Positions 10,643 through 23,033 of a stretch of 64,000 nucleotides of DNA are shown here, piece by piece (the first letter of the stretch is position 1; every line of letters starts with the position of its first letter). Source of the stretch: Limonium bicolor (taxonomy: Eukaryota > Streptophyta > Magnoliopsida > Caryophyllales > Plumbaginaceae); assembly GCA_023374045.1 (NCBI GenBank), contig CM041776.1, forward strand, positions 138,325,296 to 138,389,295. Reading direction: 5' to 3'. Below the pieces are notes generated by a model. The model saw nothing but the letters and a program-made list of their open reading frames with translations, ran no database searches and was not told the DNA's origin. The translations under genes and the position numbers were made by a program.

Positions 10643-13600
10643 TAGAGCTCAAAACGCTTAGTGTGTTTTACCGTACAAGTGACGTGACTATGTTGTGCAT
10701 AGCACAAAGTACTTGTTTGATGATTGGGTGTGTGTACATAAACATACGCATTTATTCATGTTTAATTGTGGTAATTGCGCATAAGAGATGCGAATATCAT
10801 TGTGATAAGTGTGCTTATTTTGTTAACGGTTGTGTGTGAGAGTAAAGTGTAAGGGAGCAAGAAACTCCCGGGGACACAAAAACCCGAAATGTATAAATGT
10901 AAAACCGTGTGTTGTATTGTGATAAAAATATATGTATATATGAATATAATGATTCATGAAAGGGTATGAAACCGACATAGAACCTAGTGAGAATAAGATT
11001 CCTAGGTAAAAAGATTAAAGTGAATAGAGATAACTGATAGACGGAGTTCTATCCTTTGGAGATGTTAATGGTTATGACTAGAAAGACTAAAAGATAGAAA
11101 ATGGGAATGTGTGTATTATTGATGCTGAAAATTGAAATACCCCAAACCTAAGTATGCTAAGTAAACATCAAATTATGATGTAGTAAGGCTAGAATATGCC
11201 TTAGAAGAGTGGTAGACAATTTAAACCAAGGAAAACACAAGAAAGTGCCTAAGGCAATTTGGGCAAAAACGTGCTCTAAGCTTGGAGTGACTTTGCTTAG
11301 CACCCAAATACCATATAAGACTTTAGTAATATGCTAATGGACATTTTAAATCAATTAGCAAAGAAAACCAAGCTCAAAAACAAGCTTAAACACAAAATGT
11401 GCTTTAAGACTCCTAAAAGCACCTTTTGAGAGAAATTGTCTTAGAATTGAGTTTTGAGTGGCTAAATGTCCATCATTACTCTTTAATCAACATGTGTACT
11501 AATTAGTATCACATTAGGAAGCCTAATCAATGGGAAATCAAAAATTTCAGAAATATGTGCACTAATTTGTGAATAGTGCCAAATAGTGACTAGTTTAAGT
11601 TTAATCAACTTAAGTCAATCAGTTGGTCAAACCAAGACCATAAATATCTTGGTTATAATGAGGGGGCCGGTTTTCTAAGGATGAGTCACCATAGACTTCA
11701 TCAAATAAGGAAGAAAAGAAGAGATAAGTAAAAGGAGTACTATTTGCTTTATTAAAGTAAAATACCTTATATTAACCTACCTCTCTCCTCTCTTCTTCAT
11801 TCTCTTCTTCTTCCATGATTTTCTTCCTCTTATCTCTGTTCTAAACCGTCTCCAAGCAGCACCCATGGCACCACACCTTGCTTTGTCAACAACTTACTCA
11901 TTTTAGCTCCAAATCAAAAACTAAGCCAATATATCTCTTAGTTAGACCAAGACCTTGCTTCCTATCTTTTCAAATCCTTCAAAGCTCCATTTTGGTGCCA
12001 AGAGGAAACTCCATTGATGGATGAAATCAAGTTTGAAGAGCCCATTTGGTTCTCCATTCATTCAAGGTAAGAAAATGTAAGAAAAACCAAGTTTCCATCA
12101 CTTCCTTACATGGCCGAAAATTACTACTCATGGGGCCTTGTTTTTATGCCTTGTTCTAGCTTGATTTATTCACCAAGGACTAGTGGAGGTCCTATTTCAT
12201 TCAATGCCAAAGTCTATCTTGAGACTTCAAGGTAATCATCCACTTTTATGCCTTAGAACACTTTCTAACCTAGGTTTTCATTCCTTGAGGTTAGTGTATT
12301 GTTTAGTACTCATGTGGGTCATTGAATATTGGTTAGAACATTGGCAAAGGAAGTTTAAGTGGTGGCCGATATTCATGCAAGAAGAAGGTCTAAGGAGGAA
12401 GATAAAATAAGCTTGAGAAAACAAGGTAAATTATTTACCTAATGGTGGTTTAAGGTTTAAGGAATGAGTTTATGAGTACCAATGTAGCCTAGGGCTTACA
12501 TTAGGTAATGGGTTGTATAACCTAGGAAAAAGAGTTTAAACGAGCTTGTGAATTTGTGACTAAGGAGCCAATGGGAATGAGTTAGTAATATAGGTTTAAG
12601 ATGGATTTTAAGAGCATTATAATTACTATGAGATTGATGGGTGTATTTGCAGGTTGAAAGCTTTTATATGTGGAAATTCAGTGTTTAAGTTTAAGTCATT
12701 TAAGGGCCTAGAGCCATGTCATTTAAGAGCCTTAGTGCTATGCAATTTAAGATTATTGCAATATATTGAGTTTGTTGTGAATGAGTTGGTTTGGGTGATG
12801 AGATATGAAGAGAAGAACTTGATGTGTGTGAGATGGTTGAATGAGGAAAAATAATGTGTTTGGGCATGATAAGATACTAGAGGAGCTATGGCGAAATTTG
12901 AGTAGAAAATAAGTGTTTAGGTGATGGTGGTGAATTAATATGACCTAGGTATTACTAGGAGTCATTATGAGGAATTTGAGTGGAAATGAGTTAACTAAGG
13001 AGTTCTTGAGGTTTAGAATGACCTAGAATGGTATATGAGGAAATTAGAGTTTAGATGGGTGCATTGAACACACCAAAGAAAGGTATGAGGAGTGTGTAAG
13101 ACTTGTGCAAGAATCTGGAGGAAATGATGTATAATGCTTTGAGGTGATTTAGGTATGAACTAAAGAGTAGAACAATGAGAGTTTTGGGAAGTTTTGTGTA
13201 AGAGGTGGTGATGTTAGTGGTGGACTAGTAAGGTTTGGTTGAATGGTAATGTGGGATTTGGGTGATGGAAGTGAAAATGGTAGGAGAATGTTGTAAGTCG
13301 TCAAGGAAAATGACTAGAAACGTATAAGAGGTTATGATCATGAGAATGGTGAGTAAGTTGCATAAAAGAAGTGGAAATGCCTAAGGAGGGCGTTGCATGG
13401 TCAAGGTAAATGAAGAACAATGTCGAGGTGTTAAGGTAGTGGGAAAGAATGTATAGGTAAGCTCAAGAGTTTAGGAGTGATGAGTAACAAATGAAAAGAA
13501 GAGAAATTGTGCATGGACATGCAAGATGACCTTGGAAGGTTTAACAAGCAAGATGGAGTGAAATGATGTTAAGGAGGAGTTATATGGGTTGAAAAGAAAT

Positions 13601-13835
13601 ACTTTGGTTAGTTGAAGTTGAGACAAAAATTTACATGTTGGAATATAAGGAACTATATGATAAGTGTTAGGAGTGTTTGCAAGAATTTAGTAAAATGTTT
13701 GAGAAGATCATTGGAGGTTATTTTAATAAGTTTAGAGGATGATTAAGGTGGGGTTTAAGGGTCTAAATGATGTTAGAACACATTAGAAGGCTTTAGGAGA
13801 AGTTTGGTGAAGATTTAACAATTTTTGGACATGCT

Positions 13836-14103
13836 CTGGTGGTGTCCGACCCAGGGGTCCGACCCAAGTTTGGGTCGGACGGCCTCTGTTAAACGCCAGG
13901 GAAAGGTTCTGGAATGGTCCGACCCAGAGGACTTGGGTCGGACATGGGTCGGACGGGTGAGTTTCAGAGGGCGGTTAAGTTTCTGGAATGGTCCGACCCA
14001 GTTGGTTGGGTCGGACGTGGGTCGGACAAGTGGAATTTCTCAGACCCGAGAGTCTCTGGAATGGTCCGACCCAGTTGGTGGGTCGGACGGTAGGTCGGAC
14101 GAC
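13836..14103 (+). repeat. GGTCGGAC hairpin cluster of the solo LTR
   Basis: Four units occupy the same LTR position as the cluster of the giant element, again preceded by TTCTGGAATGG. The arms are different: GTCCGACCCA (13991-14000) pairs perfectly with TGGGTCGGAC (14007-14016). The 94-codon frame here is a by-product of the repeat. Confidence 0.8.
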
Positions 14104-15340
14104 CCTTAAGATTTAAAAAAAAAAGAAACCCTAAGAGAGTTTAGTGGTATTGAGGGTACCCCATTAAGGAGGCAATGATTACTAGGGGTATAAAGACCTA
14201 AGGGATTAAGTTAAGTGTAAGCTTAAAGGTTTAAGGTTAAGTTTGTAAGATTAAGTTGTAAAACTTAAGGGGGTGTTAGGTGGGGATCATTAAGGGTTAA
14301 GTAAGTTAAGTAAGTTGAATTAAGTTAAGTGATTAACAACCTAAAACCGAATGAATGTTTTAGGACTTGGAAATTGGACTCCGGAAGAGAGTAAGCAACC
14401 GAACGACCAACGGTGAACGGTACAGTTCTTCTTGTGACCTGCTTGCTAACGAGGTGTCCCTCGGCTTGTGTGCTATTTGTTTTGTGTGCTCACTAAACAA
14501 GATAAAGCATGCAACCGGAATATTATGTTTATTGTATTGTTGTGTGATGTTTGAAAACTAACACAACATACCGTGAGAACTTACTAACCAACGTTTAGTA
14601 AGAAATTGAGTGAGACTAAGGAACACTCCCTAATATGAGAGTGATATAGACCGAAAGAGGTTAACCAACAAACATGGTCTTGAGACTACTACTAACTGGA
14701 ACTTGAGTGAGGAAACCCGGGACTGACTCCGGTCATGCATGCTAAGGAAAGGGGGTCGGTATCTATAGCAGATTCGACTTCCGCTTAAGGACTTGTCTTC
14801 GGACTTGTAGCCTAGGGCCGGTTGCCGGCTCAGCTACGCTGGACTTCCGTCCAGGGTAGGTGGCATTAAGATGGTGCGGTGGAATCACCTAAATCCCAGG
14901 TTTGGACTTAGGATACAACCATTCCCCTCCAGGAACGGTTTGTATACTGAGAATAAGTTAAGATTAAGATTAAGATTAAGGTAAGGTTAAGATAAGTTGC
15001 AACCATTCCTTTTCAAAGGATGGTTTGTATTTTTAAGACTAAGATAAGCGACATCCACTCCCTTTAAAGGGTGGTTGTTACTAAGATTAAGATAAGACTA
15101 AGATTGAGATGAGATAAGGTTGGACTGAGATTAAGAGGAAATTCAACTTAAAGAGTTAAATAAATAACTCTCTAATTAAGGGAACGCATCTAAGTCGTTC
15201 ATTGTGTGTGAACTTTGATTGTTCATGTTTGGTTTGTTGTTTACTGCACTTACTATTATGTTGTGCATCTAATCAACCTCCATGCTATCGACAATTAGTC
15301 GTCGTAGCCACGTTAGCTTGGGGGCCATGAGAGGATCGTA

Positions 15341-15388
15341 CCAGCATTCGTGCTGACCCCCTTTGGGGGCTGTTTTTACTACACAGGT
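15341..15388 (+). promoter_or_regulatory. Double hairpin plus CAGGTG in the solo LTR
   Basis: CAGCA/TGCTG with loop TTCG, then CCCCC/GGGGG with loop TTT, then a pyrimidine-rich tract and ACACAGGTG. It corresponds to 6681-6739 with changed loops and a longer second stem. Confidence 0.6.
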
Positions 15389-15746
15389 GAACATCAGGAG
15401 GCGGCCGTCGCGAGAGTAAGAAGGGGTACAAGTGTGAAGGTTAAGTGTGGCCCTACGAGTTGTGCATGTACACTCGTATGGCAATTGAGTTAGTAAGATG
15501 TATGGATATGAGGGGATTGTAAGAAGGAAATGTAATTGGTTAAGGTTGTTGTACTAATGTTCGATATTCTGTAGTCAGACCGTGGCAAGGTCCTGGAGTG
15601 TAAAGAATTCCGCTGTACATGTTTATATGTATGCTGTTAAGTTCGAGACCCCATTTGGATTGAGTTGGGGTTACAAAAATGATGTGGGAGGTGGAACTTG
15701 GTTTGCATGTGATCAAGGGAAGCCGAACACAAATTGGGGTGTTAGG

Positions 15747-16418
15747 ATAGTTCAACACTGATGCTGATCACATCAGGGTTGGATGATTCTGAAGCTCCCT
15801 ATAAGTGGTCACAAATAACCCACGCTAGGAAAAAAAGCAAGAGCTTAAGTTGGATTTGGAGTTGTATGCGTTTTCAAAAGGATTTTCAATTGGTATTTTT
15901 TTTAAAACCTTCGATAGATACTTTAAATAAAGAAATTTCTTAAATTTAAGTGAATGTTTGATCTCCCAAAGGAACGGGGACAGAAGGTGTCCATCGCGAC
16001 CGGGTTCTGCGGGATCACGTGTATATAAAAGATATTTTTTGGTTGCCATACATGCTAAACAGGTTGTGTGGTATGTGTAATAATATTATTTTGACCTTGA
16101 GTCCTAATGGGTTGAGTTTCGAAAGTTGTTATATTACCTAGACCTATGTTCTAATGTTGTTATGTTACCTAGACCTATGTGTCTAAATGTTGTTATGTTA
16201 CCCAGACCTGAAGTCTAAGGGGTTGTTATGTCAGTACAATGTTGTTAATACCCGGACCGTCAAGTCCGAGGTTATCATGTAAGTATTTATGTAATGTATG
16301 GATGTGTATTGTACCCAGACCGTTAAGTCCGAGGTTGTGATGTAAAGTATGTTTGGTTACGGAAGTTTTATTTTGTAAGTAATCCCCGTGTTCTAATCCA
16401 TTGATGCATGGGAAATGT
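15747..16418 (+). mobile_element. Giant element interior, 3' part with decayed minisatellite
   Basis: Non-coding. From about 16115 to 16340 a unit of about 31-64 bp recurs with the core ACC(T/C)AGACC, near 16137, 16168, 16200, 16250 and 16314. Several units have short paired arms, such as CGGAC and GTCCG around 16252-16268. It ends at the pre-tract hairpin. Confidence 0.55.
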
Positions 16419-16450
16419 GAACTTCGAGGATGAAGTTCTTTTAAGGGGGG
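16419..16450 (+). promoter_or_regulatory. Hairpin plus polypurine tract of the giant element
   Basis: Stem GAACTTC (16419-16425) with GAAGTTC (16432-16438), loop GAGGAT, followed by TTAAGGGGGG (16441-16450). The 3' LTR starts at 16456. Confidence 0.85.
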
Positions 16451-16455
16451 TAGAT

Positions 16456-19400
16456 TGAAATACCCCAGACCTTGATATGTTTTTTAAATGTTAAACTATG
16501 GTATTTAAAGGCTAAAAAGTGCCTTAGAAACATCAGTGTACAACTTAAACCATAGTAAAAACAATAAAGTACCATAACACAGTTTGAGCAAAAACATGCT
16601 CTAAGCTGGAGTGAACTTGGTTAGGACCCAAAGAGCCTACCAGAATTGATAACATTCAATTTTATTTAGAAGGCTAATTAAGTCCTTAGGAGACTTTGGT
16701 AGACAATTAACCAACAAAACACAAGAAAACACCTTAAAGTCAATTTAAGCAAAAACTTGCTCTAGACTGGTGTAACCTTGTACAAGACCTAAAGGTCATA
16801 CCTATACCTTATTTCATGTTTAATGAACATATTAAATCAATTAATAAGAAAACCAAGCTTGAAAACAAGTTAAAACACCAAATGTGCTTTAAAGAGTCTT
16901 AAAGCACATTTTTGAAAAATTGTCTTGTAAATGAGTTTTGAGTGGCTAGATGACCATCATTACTCTTTAATTAAATATGTACTACTTAGTATCACATAGG
17001 AGGTCTAAATCAATGGGAAATCAAAAATTTCACAAATATGTGCCTTGTTTGTGAATAGTAACAAAATATGCTAGTTTATGACATAAGTCAATGTAAGTAA
17101 GTTAATTGGTCAACAAAGACCAAATACCCCTAAGTAGATGATGGGGGCCGGTTTTTGTCAAGGTGAGTCACCACCTTGCTAGTTAATAAGTAAATAAGTA
17201 ATGAAAAACAAGTAATTCACTATATACTTTACAACTTATAATATCTTCAAAGTATACTCTCTCACCTCATTCTCTCCTTCCTCCTTGGTTCCCACCGTCT
17301 CCAACCTCCTCCATCCTTCTCCATTGGTTTTGCTACAGCAGTAGCCATTCTCAAACTTCCATTGCTTGTAACGCCTAGCTCCATGGTCCAAATTCAATTT
17401 CAAGACCACCCATTCTTCTAGTTAGACCAAGCTCTACACTTCTATCATTCCAAATCTTCAAAAGCTTCATTTTGGTGCCATGGAGATTCACCATTGAAGG
17501 AGCTTGAGCTCATCTTTCCATGCCTTGTCGTTTTCCTTTGTTTCAAGGTAAGGAAAACCAAAGAAAACAACATTTCCCCTTATTTTTGTATGTGGCCGAA
17601 AATCACCATGTAATGGTGTCTTCCCTTGTTCTTTCATAGCTCCATTTCAATCTTCAAAGGACTAGGAGGAGTCCTACTTGCTTCTTAATCAAGTTCTCCT
17701 TCAAATTCCAAGGTAAATGTCATTTAGTGTATTAAAACACTTATGTTAAACTAGGGTTTGTATATGAGTTTAAGTATGAATTCTTAAGCTCATTACCCTT
17801 ATACGTGTGTGGATAGAAGGTTGACTATGTGATCAAGTTCCTTGCTAATCTTCAATCCAAGGAAACAAGAAAGAAGTTTGGAAAGAGAAGAGGTAACTAA
17901 CCTATCTTGATGTAATTATGTGTCTTAGGAAATTGAGCTTTGAGTTGCTTAATAAATACCTAAGGAGCCAATGACAAATGAGCTAGTGAATAATTCTTAA
18001 GGATTATTAAAGGGCATATATGATGTTGATGTATTTGCAGGTCAAAGGCAATATATTGTGGGAAATTCAATGTTTAAGGTTCATGTTATTTAAGGGCCTA
18101 AGAGCCATGTTTTTAAGGGCCTAAGTGCCAAGCAATTAAGTTTAGCACTATATTGTGATGTAGTGTGGTTTAAAGGTTTTGTTGTGTGTGAAGAATGTTT
18201 CTTGTGGAGATGAGTGTCTTGGATGGTTAAAGGATGAAAATAATGTGTTTGTGTGGTTAAATGATTAAGGGTTCTTGGTTGTTAAAGGTGAAAACCTAGG
18301 TGTTGGGTGTGAGAGTATACAAGAAGTTATGGCAAAATTGTAGTTGATAAACAAAGAAGTTTATGTGTTGTAATGAGATTTTATGACCTAGAAGGTACTA
18401 GGGGTTAAGTGTAAAGAAGGGGAAAGAAAAAGATGGTGAAAGAAAGTGAATTAAGGTGTTCTTAAGTGTTATGATGCCTTGGGCATAGTCTTGGAGGATT
18501 TTGAAATCAAATGGGTGTTTTAACACACCAAGGTTGTTATGTGAAGTGCTAAGTCTTGTGCAAGTTTTGGTGATCAAAGGAAAAATAATGTCTTTGGAGT
18601 AGTGGTAATGGTGGTAAGGAAACATTTTGGGATTGCGATTATTATAGGTATAAAACACACCAAAAGGAACTTAGTGAAAAACATTACAAGTGTTAACCTT
18701 TTTATAAGAATTTGTTAATGTTTGAGGTGATATTGGTGAGTGATCTAATGAGTTTAATGAAAGGCTAAAGGTGAGTTTGAAGTGCCCAAATGAGGTTAGA
18801 ACATACTAGGGTATATGAGGTGAAGTTTGGAGTTAAATGGGAGTGTAGAAACAAAGGTTTGGAGCCGACCGACCTTAGGGACAGGACCTGCAGGGTCGGT
18901 CGAGCTCAGTTTATACTACCGGAAAGAGTTTCTGGAATGGACCGACCTTGGGGACCGGACTTACAAGGTCGGTCGGGCTTGTATTTTGGGTACGAATTGG
19001 GTCCCTGGAATCGACCGAACTTGGGACCGACCTTAACAAGGTCGGTCGGGCCTAAATTTTCAACGGGGAAAACTCTCGGGAATGGACCGACCTTGGGGAC
19101 CAGACTTGCAAGGTCGGTCGGGGTGAAACTTTCAAACGGTAATATGTTCTGGAATGAACCGACCTTGTGTAAGGTCGGTCGGTGAGGTCGGTCGGACCAA
19201 AAACTTGTAAAAAAAAAACAAACAAGAGTGACTTAAGTAGTAAACCCTAGTGGGTATAACAAGGATAATCAGGTGTGAATTAATTAAGGAAACATGACAT
19301 ATGATCATGTAAAAACACTTTAGTTATTCAAAAGTTAAATAAGTTAATTAACCGACATTACTAATCATGTTTAGGAACTACGTTTGATGGGACTCGTATG

Positions 19401-20930
19401 CAGCAAGGGCCAAGGTATGGTTTTCTTGCAACCTGTGTCCTACCGGATTACACCGGCTTGTATGCCAATGTGTTTTTCTGAGTGTTTGCCACGTTATAAG
19501 ATAAAAGTATGTAATGAGTTTACAGTAATTCATATATGTGGCGTGTCTAGTTCCGATACCATTTAACCTCGAAAGTGTTAAACCTTAGCTAACTGAGTCT
19601 AGGATCACATGAGAGATCGGTATTCGGATTTAACGACCCGAACCATGGGACGTTCTAACCACGTCTATGCGTGAGTTAATTGTGTGATGATTGTGCGTGA
19701 ATGTATGGACCTCCCTTGTGTGTTTAACCCAGTTGTAATACTGTAAGGTGTATGGATGTGATAGGTTCCACAGAGGAGCCCTTAACTATGTTTATATATA
19801 TATTATGGGGGGTGAGGAATCCGGTAGTTCCGGTCGCGCGTTGTTTGGGAGTTGTTGTATACAGTTTCTTCAGCTTCCTCTCTGTTGGTTGTCTTCCTTC
19901 ATTGGTCTTCAATCACCCCTGAGCTTAACCAAGGCTCTTGACTCACGTCTGTTGGGGATTATGTATGGTGTGTTCGGATCACTATGTCCGATCCATCTTT
20001 GTGTTAAGTTATCCGTTCGTCTAAAAGGACGGTAACGAGTTATGTAAACGAGCTTAGCATGAGTTTGGCAGCATTCTCTAGGCTCTCCCAGTGAACTAAC
20101 TATGTTTAGGGCGGTTCCTAAAGAGATCCGTACCCGTTATGTTATGTGTTATTGATGTACTGCAATGCTTATTGTGTTGTGATGATATATGTTGTCAAGA
20201 TGCGGAGTATGTGGATCATGGATATGAATCCCAGTTTATAGTAAGAGGCGTTTATGTATAACCCGACTAGTGGGTAAGTGTCGTCTATTGAGGAAATAGC
20301 TTCATTAGAGGAGAAACACTCTAGGGTCAAAGAACACAAAGAGTGATTTATTAAGTGTAGATGTGTTGTCTGTATTTGTTGTGACCATTGTTGTGGATTG
20401 TACTGTGTTGTGTGTTTATGGTGTACATGCATGATTTAAATGTAATCAACCGCATGCTAAGACGACAAATAGTTGTGTGTGGCCCGGTAGCATGCGGGCT
20501 GCGGGATTACCATACCAGCAAAGGTGCTGAGCCCCTTGGGGGCCACCCTTTCTTCTCTTTCCTATTTCAGGTACAAGGAGCTGGAAGCCGTTCGAGAGTA
20601 GGACGGGGTAGTTGTTGTACATGGGTAGCCATTTAAAGTGTGTATGTATTGTAGGTGTAGTAAGACCGAAATTGTTATCGGCATCAGTTTGTAAATACCC
20701 GGTACAGTTGGAATGATTATGCGTGTGTTGGTTGTTGTTAATGGAAAGGTATAGTAATGTATAGTTGCTCGGGAGCTTAGTCCATCAGACCGATACAATG
20801 TATATGTATTAGCCTTGTTAGCCACGTGGGTGGCTAACGGCGTGTAACACCAACGAGTCAAGTAATGTGATGATGTTTGTTTTCCGCTGCAGATGGTTAT
20901 TAAGTGTATTGTTGTAGTAGGGGTGTTACA
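16456..20930 (+). repeat. 3' LTR of the giant element
   Basis: A 4475 bp copy of 2601-7096 with the same start and end and all internal blocks: hairpin cluster 18865-19195, double hairpin 20514-20573 and terminal hairpin 20817-20838. Many differences from the left copy are one-base losses in short homopolymers. The element ends at 20930 with GTTACA; the next sequence is older retrotransposon interior. Confidence 0.9.
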
Positions 20931-22461
20931 ATGGAAATTCTGATAAAGAGCAAGACACCTCAGTAATATTGACAAGAAGAATCCCAGTGGAATCATCGCC
21001 ATAAGCAGCTATCAGGAATAAGCATATAGGCACAAAACAATCAAGTGAAACTCGAAAAGAACTCAACGATGAAAAATCAAATGGAAGGAGAACTGTATCA
21101 CAGTATATGCCATGTAGAGAAAAACCTCAGAGTGTATTTACCCAAAAGGGATACTGGAAGATGCATGTCATACACATGAGCATCACAAGCAGGGCAAACC
21201 TTACAATATTATTGGTAGCCCGACGTACAGTAATGGAATATACAAATGAAGAGTATCAAGCAATGCTTCAACTAACAATTACTCCGACACAAGATAATCT
21301 GGAGCAGTGGCATAACGCAGCATATCAATGAATACACAAACTAGAATGTCTCACGGTGTAAGGGACAAGTGCATCATGCACTAAGTAATAACCGTAGTTA
21401 TATAGAGACAGAAAGTCAACCAGAAAAGACGAGGAAGAAACTGGAAGTGTGTTACACACGTATATGAACTAGAATCCATAGGCCTTATGGTCGGCACGAC
21501 AGTTTAAACAAGCCATGAGATGATATCGGCAACGGACAAGATGGTAGATAACCTTCACCCATACATACGGGATTTAACATAAAAGCATACTAATGCACTA
21601 CAGAACATGTCAGAGAATGCATAGGCACTTGAACTCATCAACCCTATGTACGCACATTAATGAACTTAAACATACCACCTACGTAGCGCATTTAAGAATT
21701 TTTCAGAATGATTGGACATTACCTAATCAGAGTCGCGCAACAGAAGCGGGTGGTCCCATCAGTTAGAATTATCTACTGAGCTCAAGGGTAATGCACAACG
21801 TATTTCACGTATGTTAACCTAAAACATGTCCCCTATCCAACTCAAGTCTTACTGCCCGAAAGGCTATCTTTAAAACTAATCATGAGTTCAAAATGAGAGT
21901 GATTTCTTCACTATTTACCGACTAGTTATACTAGTCTAGGGTACGTGGGTGTACCCCTCTTTTAGGGGGGGAGCACCTACTGCATTTTAGCGTTTTTAGC
22001 ATAGACGTACACTTTCGTTGTACTGTTACACTATGATCTGTATGTTTACATGTGTGACTCTGTGATTACTCTATGATTGTATGAACTTTACTTGCTGATG
22101 TGTACTACGTTACACTGGCATGAATGGATTATGTGTACTATGTTACACTATATTGAAGTTACTTGGTACTACGTGGATTATGCGTACTACGCTACACTAT
22201 ATTGAAGTTACTCTGTGAATGCATGCACTTGTCAATATGTACTCTGCTACACTACCATGAATGAACTAAGTGCACTACGTTGCACTACATTGAAGTTATT
22301 ATTGGTGATGACCTTTCATGATCGTTACACTATATATTATGTTGAATATATACTACGAACTTAAAAGTAGGGGAACATGGGACTTGATCCCTAAAATAGA
22401 ATTGAGTTGTGGATGCTTAACGGATCTTATTTTCCCCACAACCATTTGAACTTAGATATGA
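20931..22461 (+). mobile_element. Degenerate chromovirus interior (right piece of element B)
   Basis: Old pol sequence up to about 21950, then a non-coding tail. A polypurine-like tract sits at 21961-21971. The tail (about 22040-22330) carries a diverged repeat with the core TACTACGTTACACTATATTGAAGTTACT, about four copies. It leads directly into the true polypurine tract and the LTR start at 22497. The matching left piece is 2320-2600. Confidence 0.65.
21720..21830 (+). pseudogene. Integrase C-terminal remnant of element B
   Basis: Codons for H-N-V-F-H-V are readable at 21794-21811, preceded by L-S-S-R-V. This is the well-known '(E)L(S)xVHxVFHVSxL' block between integrase core and chromodomain in plant Ty3/gypsy chromoviruses. 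A stop follows almost at once, and the preceding codons are interrupted by stops and shifts, so the gene is long dead. It fixes element B as a plus-strand chromovirus relative. Nothing else in the region is recognisable as protein. Confidence 0.65.
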
Positions 22462-22491
22462 GACTTCGGGGCGAAGTCCTTTTAAGGGGGG
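22462..22491 (+). promoter_or_regulatory. Hairpin plus polypurine tract of element B
   Basis: A perfect 7 bp stem, GACTTCG (22462-22468) with CGAAGTC (22472-22478), loop GGG, then TTTAAGGGGGG (22481-22491), with the LTR start TGAAATACCCC at 22497. Confidence 0.85.
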
Positions 22492-22496
22492 TAGAC

Positions 22497-22862
22497 TGAA
22501 ATACCCCAAATCTAAATAACTCGATAAACTATCAAATAATGAAGAATTAATCTAAGGATAAACCATTTCACGTACACAAGCTCATTCCTGCATGCAAACG
22601 TTTACGTAAATAAATATTGCGCGTGCGCATGTAAACTCATGCACGCAAACGTAATGTAAAAATAGTCATTTTACCGTAAACGCTAACGGGCGTAATTTTA
22701 CAAACGCCTTAACATACTCGTACAAAACGCTCATGTACGTTTATTAACAAGGATTAAAATCCTTACATAACGAGCTTGATAAAGAGAGCGACAACAAGGA
22801 AAGATTAATACGAACGTTTATACAACTCCTAAAACGACAACGTTCGATCCACGAACGCTAAT
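22497..22862 (+). repeat. Truncated LTR start of element B
   Basis: It begins TGAAATACCCC after the polypurine tract but is interrupted after 366 bp by another LTR start of the W family. It contains short self-complementary words around 22610-22640. Its remainder is not in the window. Confidence 0.65.
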
Positions 22863-23033
22863 TGAAATACCCCTAAATTAATCTAAATTAATTTAGGGGA
22901 TTTCTTTTATTAAACCAACGTGACAGATTTAACGGGAAATAAGGGTGGATTTGGAAATGGAATGTGGAATAAAGAATTGGTATGGAACTTGGTCAGCACG
23001 CTGAAGCGGCGTGAGTAACTGTTAGTTGATTCT
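22863..23033 (+). mobile_element. W-family LTR stub joined to a W 3' tail
   Basis: 22863-22913 repeats the first 50 bases of the W LTR (compare 23071-23121) with one or two changes. It then passes straight into about 120 bp of interior tail (22914-23033) that precedes a W-type hairpin and polypurine tract. The simplest reading is a W element whose 5' LTR and nearly whole interior were removed by a deletion, leaving a 50 bp stub. Confidence 0.6.

Larger units (their letters stand above)
7130..11132 (+). mobile_element. Non-coding interior of the giant element, first part
   Basis: About 4 kb without a frame longer than about 100 codons. I could not recognise gag, protease or reverse transcriptase even as fragments, although the sequence has the mixed composition of decayed coding DNA. 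It carries the stem-loop at 9884-9940 and a second polypurine-like tract at 10632-10642. It resembles the element B fragments around 2500 and 21950. Confidence 0.6.
11133..15746 (+). repeat. Diverged solo LTR nested in the giant element
   Basis: It starts TGAAATACCCC with no polypurine tract before it and ends GGGGTGTTAGG with no primer site after it. The order of internal blocks matches the 4.5 kb LTRs: pyrimidine-rich tract near 11775, a 'gtggaaattcagtgtttaag' block near 12670, hairpin cluster 13836-14103 and double hairpin 15341-15388. Length is 4614 bp. Much of the sequence has diverged, so it belongs to another subfamily. A solo LTR is the normal product of LTR-LTR recombination. No 5 bp target duplication is evident (AAAAT left, ATAGT right). 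Confidence 0.75.
2601..20930 (+). mobile_element. Giant non-coding LTR retrotransposon (LARD-like)
   Basis: Two near-identical LTRs (2601-7096, 4496 bp; 16456-20930, 4475 bp), each starting TGAAATACCCC and ending GGGTGTTACA, flank an interior with a tRNA-Met-type primer site at 7102-7113 and a polypurine tract at 16441-16450. Once a nested solo LTR is removed, the interior is about 4.7 kb and has no gag or pol frame. LTRs of about 4.5 kb with a non-coding interior match the definition of large retrotransposon derivatives (LARDs), which depend on another element's proteins. Shared motifs point to a chromovirus (Tekay/Del-like) parent; that is inference. The flanks GTAAT (left) and ATGGA (right) do not form a target duplication. 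Confidence 0.85.

Noticed and set aside
11121..15770. TGATGCTGA on both sides of the solo LTR as a 9 bp target duplication
   Set aside because: The words lie 4 and 13 bases outside the fitted LTR ends, and Ty3/gypsy elements make 5 bp duplications.
20562..21002. 146-codon minus-strand frame
   Set aside because: It runs through the LTR end and across the LTR boundary at 20930. The left LTR has a shorter version; no domain.
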